Source: Pythium myriotylum
Taxonomy: Eukaryota; Oomycota; Peronosporomycetes; Pythiales; Pythiaceae
DNA: 64,000 nucleotides
Direction of reading: 5' to 3'
Assembly: GCA_023091665.1 (NCBI GenBank)
Contig: JALJCQ010000004.1
Location: 2,666,001-2,730,000, forward strand
Part shown: one piece after another, positions 1 through 9,615 of the stretch
Numbering within the stretch: the first letter of the stretch is position 1
Layout of the letters: each line of letters starts with the position of its first letter
Made by a program: the position numbers and the translations under genes
The notes under the pieces: model-generated
Database searches by the model: none
What the model saw: the letters and a program-made list of their open reading frames with translations, nothing else
What the model was told of the DNA's origin: nothing

Positions 1-847
1 CTGCAGATAAAAAGCCAGGTGTGTCCAAATATATCCCGACTGTTTCTTTTTTTTTCGAGCTTCACATTACTCAGGGGTCGACTTCCAGACTGTAACTATA
101 TCCTGGATACTGAGAGACTGGCGGCGATGAGTGGCAGGTTTTAGAGAAATATCATGCTCGGGACTGGGCGAGTTGAAGTGTGTGGATAGCCAGCCGTTGG
201 GCTGGCCAAGTCAATCCTCTATCAAGTAGGCGAGTCCTTCGCATGACCGTCACCACAGCTACTTCAGCATCGACACATCAAATCCGGATCCGGTGCGTCA
301 TAACAGGCTTTCAATGTCGCGGGGTTCTCCACAATCCGAGGCAAAATCGTGTCCAAGCCCGCCGATTGGAGTGTAGATAACGGTGCTTATGTTTCTTATT
401 ACTTAGCATGCAGGGCCAACACTATCCGGTATCCCTTGCGCAGCGCTGTGCTCAAGCCAATACACAGTAGCCAAGCATGTACGATCAATTGAAGATCCAC
501 ACAAACCAAGCATATGGTATCTTCTTTACCAATCATTGAGCTGTTGGTTCAGTATATGTGATGATGATCCACTGAAGTCTATTGATTTCAACCATTGTGA
601 ATCCTTGTAAGGTTCAGTATATATGCACTGGACACGTGCAACTCCAGTCTGTCCAGATTTGGTGCGCGCCAAAGTTCAGTAGCGCACACGCCTCAGTATA
701 TCGATTCCGACGATCCACATGACTCAGCCACACGCCACCACTGGAACGAATCTTGCTCCGCATGATCGATGGGCAGCCAGGAGACTCACTTTCCATCTTC
801 CTCCCCATTGAGCAAGGACAACACCCCAGCCACCCCACCACAAGACC
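1..847. other. Non-coding stretch at window start
   Basis: No convincing gene is seen. Open frames are short and unlike known families. The last 60 bases before 848 are CA/CT-rich leader sequence (5' UTR-like) of the first temptin gene. Confidence 0.5.
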
Positions 848-1417
848 ATGAAGACCACTACGTTCGCTTCGTTCGTGTCCGCCGCAATCTTCGCGCTGGT
901 ACAAGTCGACGCACTACCAAGCTACGTCCCTCGACTTCCTAACGGAGCCAACGTTCAAGGAGTCACGGCCTTGGGTCACGCCGATCACGTCGGCGACAGC
1001 GACGAGCTCGACGCCTTCGGAACCGCTTTCAAGAACGCGGGCCGCAAATGGACCGTTGCATTGTGCCAGGCGGACTCGGACGGCGATGGCCAGACGAACG
1101 GCCAGGAGCTCGGCGATCCGTGCTGCACGTGGTCGGTCGGTGGAACACCCAAGTTCACGTCGGGTGTTTCGAACCCTGGAGACGCCAGCAGCAAAGTGAG
1201 CGCCTCCGTGCTTTCTGCGAACTCGTGCGCGACACCAGCTGCGACGACCGCGACTCCAGCCGTCACTCCGGCCTCTTCGTCGTCCCCCACGACAACGACA
1301 GCCGCCCCGGCTTCAACCCCTGCGCCAGGCGGCTCCAGCTCGCCCGCTCAACAGCAGGCAACGGTGACCCCCTCTCCTTCGACCAACTCCACCACTGCGG
1401 CGCACGACAACTGTTGA
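848..1417 (+). CDS. Secreted temptin-domain protein, copy 1
   Basis: The 189-residue product has a signal peptide (about 1-22, cut near VDA-LP). The temptin domain (about 23-130) starts with SYVPRLPNG. Cys73 precedes an EF-hand-like loop, Asp76 to Glu87 ([12 protein letters not shown]), with acidic residues at loop positions 1, 3, 5 and 12; this is followed by GDPCC (Cys92-93) and a fourth Cys at 127. Four cysteines suggest two disulfides. Residues 130-189 are Ala/Thr/Pro/Ser-rich, like an O-glycosylated stalk, with no hydrophobic tail. The domain is known from the Aplysia attraction pheromone temptin; its role in oomycetes is not known to me. It is the first member of the array. An extracellular, possibly calcium-binding role is inference. 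Confidence 0.9.
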   Translation: MKTTTFASFVSAAIFALVQVDALPSYVPRLPNGANVQGVTALGHADHVGDSDELDAFGTAFKNAGRKWTVALCQADSDGDGQTNGQELGDPCCTWSVGGTPKFTSGVSNPGDASSKVSASVLSANSCATPAATTATPAVTPASSSSPTTTTAAPASTPAPGGSSSPAQQQATVTPSPSTNSTTAAHDNC

Positions 1418-2404
1418 TAGCAATCGAGGAAAGAAGGCGACGACAACTGCAGTCCCTTTCAGCCAAGCGCTACATAAGCATTCATGTTGATTCACGAAAG
1501 TAGATGCTTTCTGAACATTTTTGAATACATTTTGACTGAAACTCAACGTATCCACAAATCTGAAACACCTCGGATGAAATGATGATGATGATGATGATGA
1601 AAGTTGGAGTCTATTGGGTTACAACTGTGTGAACGCCTATAGCTTTGAATATGCAATGACAATGCGCGGTGCATGTCGGGCCAAGAGAAGCGTGGTGGCC
1701 GCCACGAGGGCCTCGGATGAAATGGCTGGCTACAGAACTGAACAACAGGTATGAACCGAATGAAGAGGATCGTTCGACCAATCGACTGTGTGTACTCAGC
1801 CGTTTCAGCTGAGATTCCAGTCTTGATCATATGTTTTTCCGTGAGTGCTGAACTTAGAAGTCGGAAGCAGAGTTCGGTTTTGATATCTGAACTGATGTCC
1901 ACAGTTTTTCTGTAGATGTTATTCTTGGAACGATTCGCTTTGGGCATCTTTGGTTTGTTGAAGCTACACACCGTTGAGGTCAAGAGCACCACGCGCGTGT
2001 GTTCGTCAAATCAAAACGTTGAGTAACAGCATTGTACGTTGGCCTTTCCAAACGTTTTTACGTAGCGATCAACGAGAAGCAGGGTTCTTAGATGTATTTC
2101 CTTGCCATCTCGGCAGGATTTATCAGGATTTTGGTCGTGGAAATACGTTTATTCATTTGTAAATGGCGTAAAACGAGCGCAACCCCACTGTCATTCGCAT
2201 CAGACCATCAACAGTTGCTAGCTGTTGGTTGTAGAAGCAAGTCGAGGCGACAGGCGTGAAGAAACTATCTGAACTGAGATCCCATACGTCCTTTCACGTC
2301 TCCTTAACCCAATGAGCCCTTTGTTGGCTTTTGCAAACACCCTCCATTCGCCTAAGTCGAGAGCTCATTCTTCATTTCGCCCTTGCGATATCAAGCCACC
2401 AACG
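1418..2404. other. Intergenic region with GAT microsatellite
   Basis: There is no recognisable gene. A run of GAT/ATG triplets lies at about 1578-1600. The 149-codon minus-strand frame at 1543-1992 reads the triplet run as poly-His and resembles nothing known. The last 40 bases hold the promoter of the next temptin gene. Confidence 0.5.
2363..2378 (+). promoter_or_regulatory. Oomycete core promoter (Inr-type) of temptin copy 2
   Basis: The sequence GCTCATTCTTCATTTC matches 15 of 16 positions of the classical oomycete core promoter GCTCATTYYNCAWTTT. It lies 27 bases before the chosen ATG at 2405, so the transcript should start downstream of the in-frame ATG at 2312. This supports the 2405 start. 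Confidence 0.75.
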
Positions 2405-3865
2405 ATGAAAGTCGTTCTCGTGACCGCTCTCGTCGCTGCCGCGATCAGCTCCACCGCCCACGCCAAGCCATCTTACGTCTCCCGCATCCCAAACGGAGCG
2501 AATGTACCCAACGTCCCTGCCGTCGGTCATCTCGACCGCACGGGTACCAACAGCGCGCGCGACGCGTTCGGAAATGCGTTCGACAAAGCCGGGAAGAAAT
2601 GGACCGTCGCGCTCTGCCAAGCCGACTCGGACGGCGATGGGCAGACCAACGGCCAGGAGCTCGGAGATCCGTGCTGCGTGTGGGTGACGGGTGCAACGCC
2701 CAAGTTCACGATCGGCGTCTCGAACCCTGGCGATGCGTCGAGCAAGGTGAGCGCGGCCGTTCTCGCGAGCAATGTGTGTGATTCGCCGACTGTGACGCCA
2801 ACTGCGACGACGCCCACGCCCACGACGCCGGCACCGACGACTCCAACACCGGCAACGCCTGCACCAACTACCCCGGTGCCAACTACCCCGGCGCCAACCA
2901 CGTCGACACCCACTACTCCAACGCCGACGACTCCAACGCCCACTACTCCAACGCCCACTACTCCAACACCGACGACGCCAACACCGACGACGCCAACGCC
3001 GACGACGCCGACGCCGACGACGCCAACGCCGACGACGCCAACGCCGACGACGCCAACGCCGACGACGCCAACGCCAACCACGCCCGCACCAACTACGCCA
3101 GCGCCAACCACGCCGACACCAACAACTCCGACACCCACTACTCCAACGCCGACAACTCCAACGCCCACTACTCCAACACCCACTACTCCAACACTGACGA
3201 CGCCAACACCGACGACGCCAACGCCGACGACGCCATCGCCGACGACACCGGTGCCAACCACGCCAACGCCAACCACGCCTGCACCAACAACTCCAACGCC
3301 AACCACACCTGCGCCAACAACTCCAACGCCGACGACACCAACGCCAACCACGCCGTCACCGACTACCCCGGTGCCAACGACTCCGACACCCACTACTCCA
3401 ACGCTGACGACACCGGCGCCGACGACCCCTAAGCCTACTACTCCATCGCCGACGACGCCATCGCCAACCACGCCATCACCGACCACGCCATCGCCAACCA
3501 CGCCTGCACCAACAACTCCAGTACCGACGACGCCGAAGCCTACCACTCCTGCACCGACGACGTCATCGCCAACCACGCCAACGCCAACCACGCCGACGCC
3601 AATTACTCCTAAACCAACTACCCCTGCATCGACTACTCCTGCGCCGACTACGATAACTCCCTCGCCAACAACCCCTAAGCCAACGACTTCGGCCCCGTCG
3701 ACGCCAGCTCCCACGACGCAGACACCAACATCCCCTGTTCCAACCACACCAACACCATCAACGCTGACGCCCAAAACGATTCGACCGACCAAGACCCCGA
3801 AAACCACCAAACCACCGAAGACGCCGAGTCCATCTCAGACGAAGCGTGTGCGTTGCGATGTGTAG
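2405..3865 (+). CDS. Secreted temptin-domain protein with long Thr-Pro repeat, copy 2
   Basis: The ATG at 2405 is chosen because it starts a clear signal peptide (1-20, ending STAHA) and sits 27 nt after a core promoter; the 2312 ATG would add 31 non-signal residues. The product has 486 residues. The temptin domain is about 21-130, with EF-hand-like loop Asp74-Glu85 and GDPCC. From about 132 to 475 it is an almost pure repeat of the five-residue unit TTPTP (15 nt), with A, S, V or K in place of the variable T. This mucin-like stretch should be heavily O-glycosylated and extended. The C-terminus is basic (KTPKTTKPPKTP) and ends in RVRCDV, with no membrane or GPI tail. The first 546 nt are almost identical to copy 3. 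Confidence 0.92.
   Translation: MKVVLVTALVAAAISSTAHAKPSYVSRIPNGANVPNVPAVGHLDRTGTNSARDAFGNAFDKAGKKWTVALCQADSDGDGQTNGQELGDPCCVWVTGATPKFTIGVSNPGDASSKVSAAVLASNVCDSPTVTPTATTPTPTTPAPTTPTPATPAPTTPVPTTPAPTTSTPTTPTPTTPTPTTPTPTTPTPTTPTPTTPTPTTPTPTTPTPTTPTPTTPTPTTPTPTTPAPTTPAPTTPTPTTPTPTTPTPTTPTPTTPTPTTPTLTTPTPTTPTPTTPSPTTPVPTTPTPTTPAPTTPTPTTPAPTTPTPTTPTPTTPSPTTPVPTTPTPTTPTLTTPAPTTPKPTTPSPTTPSPTTPSPTTPSPTTPAPTTPVPTTPKPTTPAPTTSSPTTPTPTTPTPITPKPTTPASTTPAPTTITPSPTTPKPTTSAPSTPAPTTQTPTSPVPTTPTPSTLTPKTIRPTKTPKTTKPPKTPSPSQTKRVRCDV
2795..3760 (+). repeat. Coding minisatellite, 15-nt unit (Thr/Pro)
   Basis: Dozens of 15-nt units encode TTPTP variants inside temptin copy 2. Many neighbouring units are identical (for example 2985-3075), which suggests recent expansion by slippage or unequal exchange. 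Length variation between strains is expected. Confidence 0.85.
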
Positions 3866-5009
3866 AGCCACGCGTCGTTTGGCTCAAGGCATTTCAATCT
3901 CTAATACGTGCCATGCATTCAAATACTAGAATCCCTCCCATGCGTTATCTGGAGGTGAAAGAACTTCAATCATACGCGTTGTCCTACTTTTTGGCCACAA
4001 CAAATTCAAGTTTTCTGTAGACGGACTGTCTGATTCGATTGAATGTTCCTAAATCCCCAATCATGCCTTTGTTCAACAATCTCCGACCTTTTCTATCGAT
4101 TTTAACCTTACACCGTGTATCGTACGATTCTTGCTGTTGTTTTGTCTGTGAAGTTACATCTTCTGAAGTCTCTATTAACACTACGACCCAGCTCGTACAA
4201 CACTCGCGTCTGTGGTGGACAAGGTGCACGATATTTGCAGGTCACGCCAAGACTAAACCAATCAACGCTGTATGCGAGTACTCTTGGGAATTTTCTCCGA
4301 ATGCGGACACCGGACAGTTCTCCCCAGAATCCTTCCAGAATTGGAAGCATGATGGTGATTAACGCGACGCCAACTGGAACGAAGGGATACACTGAGCAGA
4401 AGCGATCAGAGTGCACGTGCCCAATCCAGACGAGCGCGTGCAAGTTGGCTTCATAAACTGGCGCTGCGGTCGCTCGCAGATGAAACAGAAGTATGATCAC
4501 CAGAACAGGTAGTAAGAACACGTTAATTTGATCTGAAAAAGGCCTCCTAGAAGGACTAATGATAACACCTTCACGCTTTCTTTCGTTACTTACCAATTAT
4601 CGAGGCAAGTAGAGTGACTAGGCGGTGATGCAAATACCAATGTTTTCGTTGCGGGAGATGGGAGGTCGGACACTTACTGCCTAAGCTTTGAAGCGTTTGT
4701 ACAAGGTTCCAAGAACATCCAGTGTTGGTCAGAGAATGATTTAAAAAATGCTGCACTTACTAGAGTTCGAAACGTCCACGGCGATACCATTTTAGTCCAC
4801 ACTCGATTCGACTAATTGTCAACAACACCAAAAAGCTCATTACTTCTTCAGATTCTCGACTAACTGAGGCCAGTTTGAGGAGCCAGTCGGCAAAACCATT
4901 CCTCTAGAACGACTCGACTTCAAATACATTTTGTATTGCAAGCTCTCCACGACATGATCGGTTCGTTCATCATTCTCCATCTTCCCAACGAAAAAACAAG
5001 CCACCAACG
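3866..5009. other. Intergenic region
   Basis: No gene is recognised. A 162-codon minus-strand frame (4108-4596) has one hydrophobic stretch but no known motif, so it is not called. The core promoter of the next gene is near its end. Confidence 0.5.
4968..4983 (+). promoter_or_regulatory. Probable core promoter of temptin copy 3
   Basis: The sequence CATCATTCTCCATCTT (13 of 16 matches to the oomycete core promoter consensus) ends 27 nt before the ATG at 5010, almost the same spacing as in copy 2. The surrounding promoter sequence is not the same as copy 2. Confidence 0.55.
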
Positions 5010-6062
5010 ATGAAAGTCGTTCTCGTCGCCGCTCTCGTCGCTGCCGCGATCAACTCCACCGCCCACGCCAAGCCATCTTACGTCTCCCGCATCCCAAACG
5101 GAGCGAATGTACCCAACGTCCCTGCCGTCGGTCATCTCGACCGCACGGGTACCAACAGCGCGCGCGACGCGTTCGGAAATGCGTTCGACAAAGCCGGGAA
5201 GAAATGGACCGTCGCGCTCTGCCAAGCCGACTCGGACGGCGATGGGCAGACCAACGGCCAGGAGCTCGGAGATCCGTGCTGCGTGTGGGTGACGGGTGCA
5301 ACGCCCAAGTTCACGATCGGCGTCTCGAACCCTGGCGATGCGTCGAGCAAGGTGAGCGCGGCCGTTCTCGCGAGCAATGTGTGTGATTCGCCGACTGTGA
5401 CGCCAACTGCGACGACGCCCACGCCCACGACGCCGGCACCGACGACTCCAACACCGGCAACGCCTGCACCAACTACCCCGGTGCCAACTACCCCGGCGCC
5501 AACCACGTCGACACCCACTACTCCAACGCCGACGACTCCAACAGCGACGACTCCAACGCCCACTTCACCAACACCTTCCACTCCCAAGCCGAGTACACCC
5601 TTCCCAACGACCTCAGGCCCAACGACACCGACTCCATCCACACCGTCGTCATCAACGCCGACCCCGACTCCATCTCGGTCCAGTACTCCGAAACCAACAA
5701 TGGAAGACGATTCGTCCGACGAAACTCCGAAACCAACGACTCCGAAACCGACAACTCCAGTTACAACAACGCCAAGGCCCACAGCTCCTCAACCCACGAG
5801 CGCGCTCCCCACCACTCCAGTGCCAACGACTCCAAAGCCACCGGTGGCCCACCCGATAACGCCTGAGCCTACGCAAGAGGAAGACTCGTCTGACGATACA
5901 CCGACCCCACCACCAACCCCATCTACAACTCCACCTCAAGTTGTGACGCCAAACCCGGCTACTTCCAAGCCCAAACCAACCACGCCGCAGCCGGAGCCGA
6001 CAAAGTCTCCGATCAACCAAACTCCAGGACAGACGAAGCCACGCGTCCGCTGCGATGCGTAG
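5010..6062 (+). CDS. Secreted temptin-domain protein with Thr/Pro/Ser tail, copy 3
   Basis: The product has 350 residues: signal peptide 1-20, temptin domain about 21-130, loop Asp74-Glu85 and GDPCC. Positions 4997-5542 match 2392-2937 of copy 2 with only three substitutions seen, two of them just after the start codon. After that the tail is different: less regular, with two acidic islands (EDDSSDE near residue 232 and EEDSSDD near 292) inside Pro/Thr/Ser sequence, and an end RVRCDA like that of copy 2. There is no GPI-type tail. The sharp change from near-identity to divergence suggests a recent duplication or gene conversion limited to the domain-coding half. Confidence 0.92.
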   Translation: MKVVLVAALVAAAINSTAHAKPSYVSRIPNGANVPNVPAVGHLDRTGTNSARDAFGNAFDKAGKKWTVALCQADSDGDGQTNGQELGDPCCVWVTGATPKFTIGVSNPGDASSKVSAAVLASNVCDSPTVTPTATTPTPTTPAPTTPTPATPAPTTPVPTTPAPTTSTPTTPTPTTPTATTPTPTSPTPSTPKPSTPFPTTSGPTTPTPSTPSSSTPTPTPSRSSTPKPTMEDDSSDETPKPTTPKPTTPVTTTPRPTAPQPTSALPTTPVPTTPKPPVAHPITPEPTQEEDSSDDTPTPPPTPSTTPPQVVTPNPATSKPKPTTPQPEPTKSPINQTPGQTKPRVRCDA

Positions 6063-6546
6063 AGGCAATTACCCAACTGTCTCGCTCGAGGCGGTTGAAT
6101 CTGCGTACATGCACGCTTGCCAGACCTGTGGATTCTGATTGAGTTTGTTCTGGACGAAGTAACTCAACTGCATACATTTCTTCAATCCCGTGGAGTTGGT
6201 CCTTTCTATGTCAAAGTAGTGCAAGTCGACCTCCCATCTTTTTGTGCATAGCCAGTACAGAACCACAGTTTGCACGTGCCAACAGAAGCAACCAGGCTCC
6301 GGGCGGCAACGACTGCTGAACTCGAACTGTTCAATTCGACGATCGCATTCGGCAGTCCGGCTTACAGGCAGAGAAGGAGCAGGACGAGCCACGTGCCCAT
6401 GGGGGTAGTACCTTGGCCGACACAAAACGATCAATGAGCGTCACTGCCCGACTCATCGGCTCTGGACTCAAGCACGCTTTCGGCGAAGATATAATCTGAG
6501 CAGAGACACCGTAGTATATAGTAGTTTCAGTTATCGCAGTACTTAC

Positions 6547-6573
6547 GATACCATTGCTTAAAGCAATGGTATC
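6547..6573. repeat. Perfect 13-bp inverted repeat (1-nt centre)
   Basis: Arms GATACCATTGCTT (6547-6559) and AAGCAATGGTATC (6561-6573) pair perfectly around one base. It abuts the larger palindrome at 6573-6641. Confidence 0.9.
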
Positions 6574-6641
6574 GCTTTTCGGCCCTTCTTGCAATCATAA
6601 AAGCAATTTGCTTTTATGATTGCACGAAGGGTCGAAAAGCG
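6573..6641. repeat. Near-perfect 34-bp-arm palindrome
   Basis: Arms 6573-6606 and 6608-6641 pair at 32 of 34 positions around a single central T. As RNA it would form a 34-bp hairpin; as DNA a cruciform. It lies 53 bp upstream of the core promoter of temptin copy 4. Confidence 0.9.
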
Positions 6642-6693
6642 TACCGCCCCATCTCACCGTCTAGGGCATACCACCAGAAGCCTTGATCTCGAG

Positions 6694-6709
6694 AGTCACT
6701 TTGCATTTT
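6694..6709 (+). promoter_or_regulatory. Probable core promoter of temptin copy 4
   Basis: AGTCACTTTGCATTTT matches 13 of 16 core promoter positions, including the CATTTT end. It lies 39 nt before the ATG at 6749 and downstream of the in-frame start at 6683, so it favours the 6749 start. Confidence 0.6.
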
Positions 6710-6748
6710 GCAACTGTGAGCACACCAGCACCGACATCACCACGATCT

Positions 6749-7558
6749 ATGAAGCTCGCGTTCTTCAGCTCCCTCGCGCTTGGGCTGCTCACGGCCCGTA
6801 CCAGCGGCAGCCGTCGCTTCATTACTCGTATCCCCAACGGTGGGAACGTCACCGGCGTCCAAGCGATCGGTCACGCGGACCACGTCGGCAACAGCAGCGA
6901 GCTTGATGCATTCGGCTACGCCTTCAAGCTCAACGGCAAGAAGTGGAATGCGACGCTTTGCATGTTGGATTCAGACGGAGACGGCCAGACCAATGGACAA
7001 GAACTGGGGGATCCATGCTGCACGTGGACGAACGGGACAATCCCGCTCTTCACGTTCGGAGTCTCGAACCCTGGTGACCCATCCAGCATGGTCAGCACAG
7101 TGATTCTCACAAACTATTCTTGCAATGTGAGCACAACGCCATCGCCGACTACGCCTGTCGCAACGACACCAACGCCAACCACTCCACTGCCAACTACGCC
7201 TGTCGCAATGACACCAACGCCAACCACTCCACTACCAACTACTCCAGTCCCCACGACGCCAACCCCAACTACGCCTCTTCCGTCAACCCCAGCGCCAACT
7301 ACGCCCAAGCCCACGACCCCGGCGCCAACCACTCCGGCACCAACCACACCGGTGGCGACGACGCCCGCACCAACGGTGCCTGCATCTACGACGCCGACGC
7401 CAACTACGCCAAAGCCGACAACGTCTACCCCATTGGTGCCGGTTCCGTCGTCGTCCGTTCCAGCGCCCACCACCTCGACGCCTTTGACCAAGTCTCCGGT
7501 GCCCATGAAGACGCCGAAGCCGAGCCGTACGAAGACGCCAAAGCCAACGTGCTCTTAA
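6749..7558 (+). CDS. Secreted temptin-domain protein with Thr-Pro repeat, copy 4
   Basis: The product has 269 residues from the ATG at 6749, which begins the signal peptide (about 1-20). The domain starts RRFITRIPNGGNV and carries the full EF-hand-like loop and GDPCC, with NGTIP rather than VGATP after the CC. Two Asn-X-Ser/Thr sites flank the last Cys. About residues 128-260 are TTPVA/TTPTP repeats; the end is basic, KTPKPSRTKTPKPTCS. There is no hydrophobic tail, so the product is probably released or wall-bound. Codon identity to copies 2 and 3 is low, so this is an older paralog. Confidence 0.9.
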   Translation: MKLAFFSSLALGLLTARTSGSRRFITRIPNGGNVTGVQAIGHADHVGNSSELDAFGYAFKLNGKKWNATLCMLDSDGDGQTNGQELGDPCCTWTNGTIPLFTFGVSNPGDPSSMVSTVILTNYSCNVSTTPSPTTPVATTPTPTTPLPTTPVAMTPTPTTPLPTTPVPTTPTPTTPLPSTPAPTTPKPTTPAPTTPAPTTPVATTPAPTVPASTTPTPTTPKPTTSTPLVPVPSSSVPAPTTSTPLTKSPVPMKTPKPSRTKTPKPTCS

Positions 7559-8327
7559 GTGGACTGCGCAATAGGATGGAAGCCTGCAGGGTCGTTCCAC
7601 CCATCGGTCCACGAGTCACCAGCCCGTGCTACTTGATTTTCAGTGCAGAAGCCTGGAGGCAAATGCGTCTTCACTCGTTCTCGACTTACCACAGCAGTAG
7701 CACTTAATGCATGATTCTTTCTTCCCCTTAAAATTTGTTTGCACTGCATGACCAGAATGCGAGATGGAAGATGGTGATGTAAGCGAAGTCTAATGCGCTT
7801 ACCCTGCAAGTCCTAATAGCTTCAGATAGAAGTAGACAGCGTAACGAGTGGTGGGTGGGGGATGAAACATTAATTGAAGGCATGGCCGTGAATGTTTCGG
7901 GCTGAGTTGCCGGACGCCCTATACTGATTCGTGTTCATGAAGAAGTCCAGTGCTGAGTAACTTCGTGCGACCCATCTCAATCTCTCATCAGCATCTTCAA
8001 GTGATCTCTATTGGATACTGGCGGTTGAAAAGAGCAGTCGATCGGTACGCGCCCAATCTTTGGGTGAACAGCACGCTGCACGAGCGCTCTGGCCTCTTCC
8101 TCACTGCGCGTGCTTCCCCTTCAATTAGGGAACATGCTGGGCACAGTACGTGCTGGATGCCGAGTTCTGCTGGTGGTCGTAATAAATGCGGTGCCCACTG
8201 GACGCTGAGTTATCCGTCCGTCCATCCCAACTTCTCGTTTACGATATTCTGGGGGTATTGCTCACAACGTACACGCTCCATTCTTCATTTCACAGCTTGA
8301 AACTGAAACCGAGCAAACCCACACCCG
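7559..8327. other. Intergenic region
   Basis: No gene is recognised. A core-promoter-like CTCCATTCTTCATTTC at 8276-8291 (12 of 16) precedes the broken temptin copy 5. Confidence 0.5.
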
Positions 8328-8980
8328 ATGCAGCTCCCCGTTGTTCGCGCTATCCTCGCCTCTGCGACTCTCATCACTACGGCAACTGCATTCCCCTCCT
8401 ACGCGTCACAAGTTCCGAATGGCGCTAATGTGCTTGGAGTTCCAGTATCGGCCACAGCGATGGAACGGGCACCAGCGGTGCCCTCAACGCTTTTGGAAAC
8501 GCCTTCATGCTCAACGGGTACATGTGGGATGCCACTCTGTGCATGAAAGACTCGGACGGAGACGGTCAGACGAACGGTCAGGAACTCGGCGATCCATGCT
8601 GTGTGTGGACAGTGGGAGCAACACCGCTCTTCACTACGGGAGTGTCAAACCCTGGAAGTTCGACGAGTAAAGTGAGCACAAAAATCCTTGCAAACTACAC
8701 CTGTGGAGCAACGCCGGCTCCAACTACCCGAACGCCGACCACACCAGCAGTGTCCACTCCTCCCCCGACTAATTCTCCGAAGCCTACGCTCACTCCAAAG
8801 CCCACTCGGACCCCGAAACTGACCCCGACTCCAAAGCCAACTACTACTCCGAAGCCAACCGAGACCGAGAAGCCCACCGCGACTCCGAAGCCGACCACTA
8901 CTCCGAAACCAACCGAAACCCAGAAGCCAACGACAACCCCAAAGCCAACGCCAACTCGCTCGCTGTGGGGAAGCGCGTAA
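8328..8980 (+). pseudogene. Temptin-domain gene, copy 5, broken by a 1-nt deletion
   Basis: The frame opened by the ATG at 8328 gives a signal peptide and the domain start [16 protein letters not shown], then goes out of frame. The rest of the domain ([13 protein letters not shown] onward, GDPCC) and a KPT/TPKPT-rich tail continue in another frame to the stop at 8980. Alignment with copy 6 places the loss of one base at about 8443-8447, in the GVPAIGH stretch. The downstream frame has no premature stop and the tail is regular, so the lesion is recent or a sequencing error. No intron signals explain the shift. If intact the protein would be about 217 residues, closest to copy 6. Confidence 0.8.
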
Positions 8981-9615
8981 TTCATTCCTGGGAACGCTGA
9001 AAGAAGAATCGGAGGAAGCGGTCCTCTCTTGCATATTGAAAACCCCTGCTAGTGCGCGCACATTAGTGCCTACATTCTAGCCTAATACATGTGATCTAAC
9101 CCAACGATGATCCAGATGATGGTGCAAGTAAGGTCTATTGGTCGCATGAACTGTGTCCCAATAGCCTAATCCAACTCAATGAGTACTTCTCTAAGCCATT
9201 GCTCCTGATGAGCTGACCTTTCTAACAGATCTCCTCGGTGGGTCACCTTGGTCGTGTCCCATCTCATTACGATAGTTGAAGTACACACCGATTCTCGAAC
9301 CGTTGGCACGAGGAAGATTCGAGTTTGGAGCGTACAGTACGCTCAGCTGGTAACTCGCAGCTGACGATGGCTCCCCACCGGTGGGGGGTTCAGACTCGAA
9401 CGCGTGGCTTCCGGCGCCAGATCACCGGCCACTTTCTTGCACCCCGAACTTCAGTGCACTTCCTGTAGCAGAGCTGGCGGAACGCGCTGGACGGTTAGCT
9501 ATCTGTTCGTTTCTTCCGACTGAACCCTCTCAAGCGTGCTCTTGATCGTGGTGCGTTCATCGGACAGCTTTCATTCTTCGTTTTGCGACTAACTACTCCA
9601 GCGCACACCAAGACG
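8981..9615. other. Intergenic region
   Basis: No gene is seen. A GC palindrome CCCCACCGGTGGGG lies at 9373-9386. A tRNA-like T-arm motif nearby does not fold into a tRNA. The end holds the promoter of copy 6. Confidence 0.5.
9569..9584 (+). promoter_or_regulatory. Probable core promoter of temptin copy 6
   Basis: TTTCATTCTTCGTTTT matches 13 of 16 core promoter positions and lies 31 nt before the ATG at 9616. Confidence 0.55.

Larger units (their letters stand above)
6063..6748. other. Intergenic region with two palindromes
   Basis: No gene is seen. It contains the palindromes at 6547-6573 and 6573-6641 and the promoter of temptin copy 4. Confidence 0.55.

Noticed and set aside
2795..3760. 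CRISPR-like regular repeats
   Set aside because: Units are contiguous, in frame and encode TTPTP; there are no unique spacers, and the genome is eukaryotic.
2527..3810. Antisense frame of GVVGVGV repeats (also 9984-10568, 5132-5782, 7114-7506)
   Set aside because: Mirror reading of the Thr-Pro minisatellites; no start context or signal peptide.
9330..9430. tRNA gene suggested by a TTCGAGTC T-loop-like motif (minus strand)
   Set aside because: T-arm stem bases do not pair and no acceptor or anticodon stem forms.
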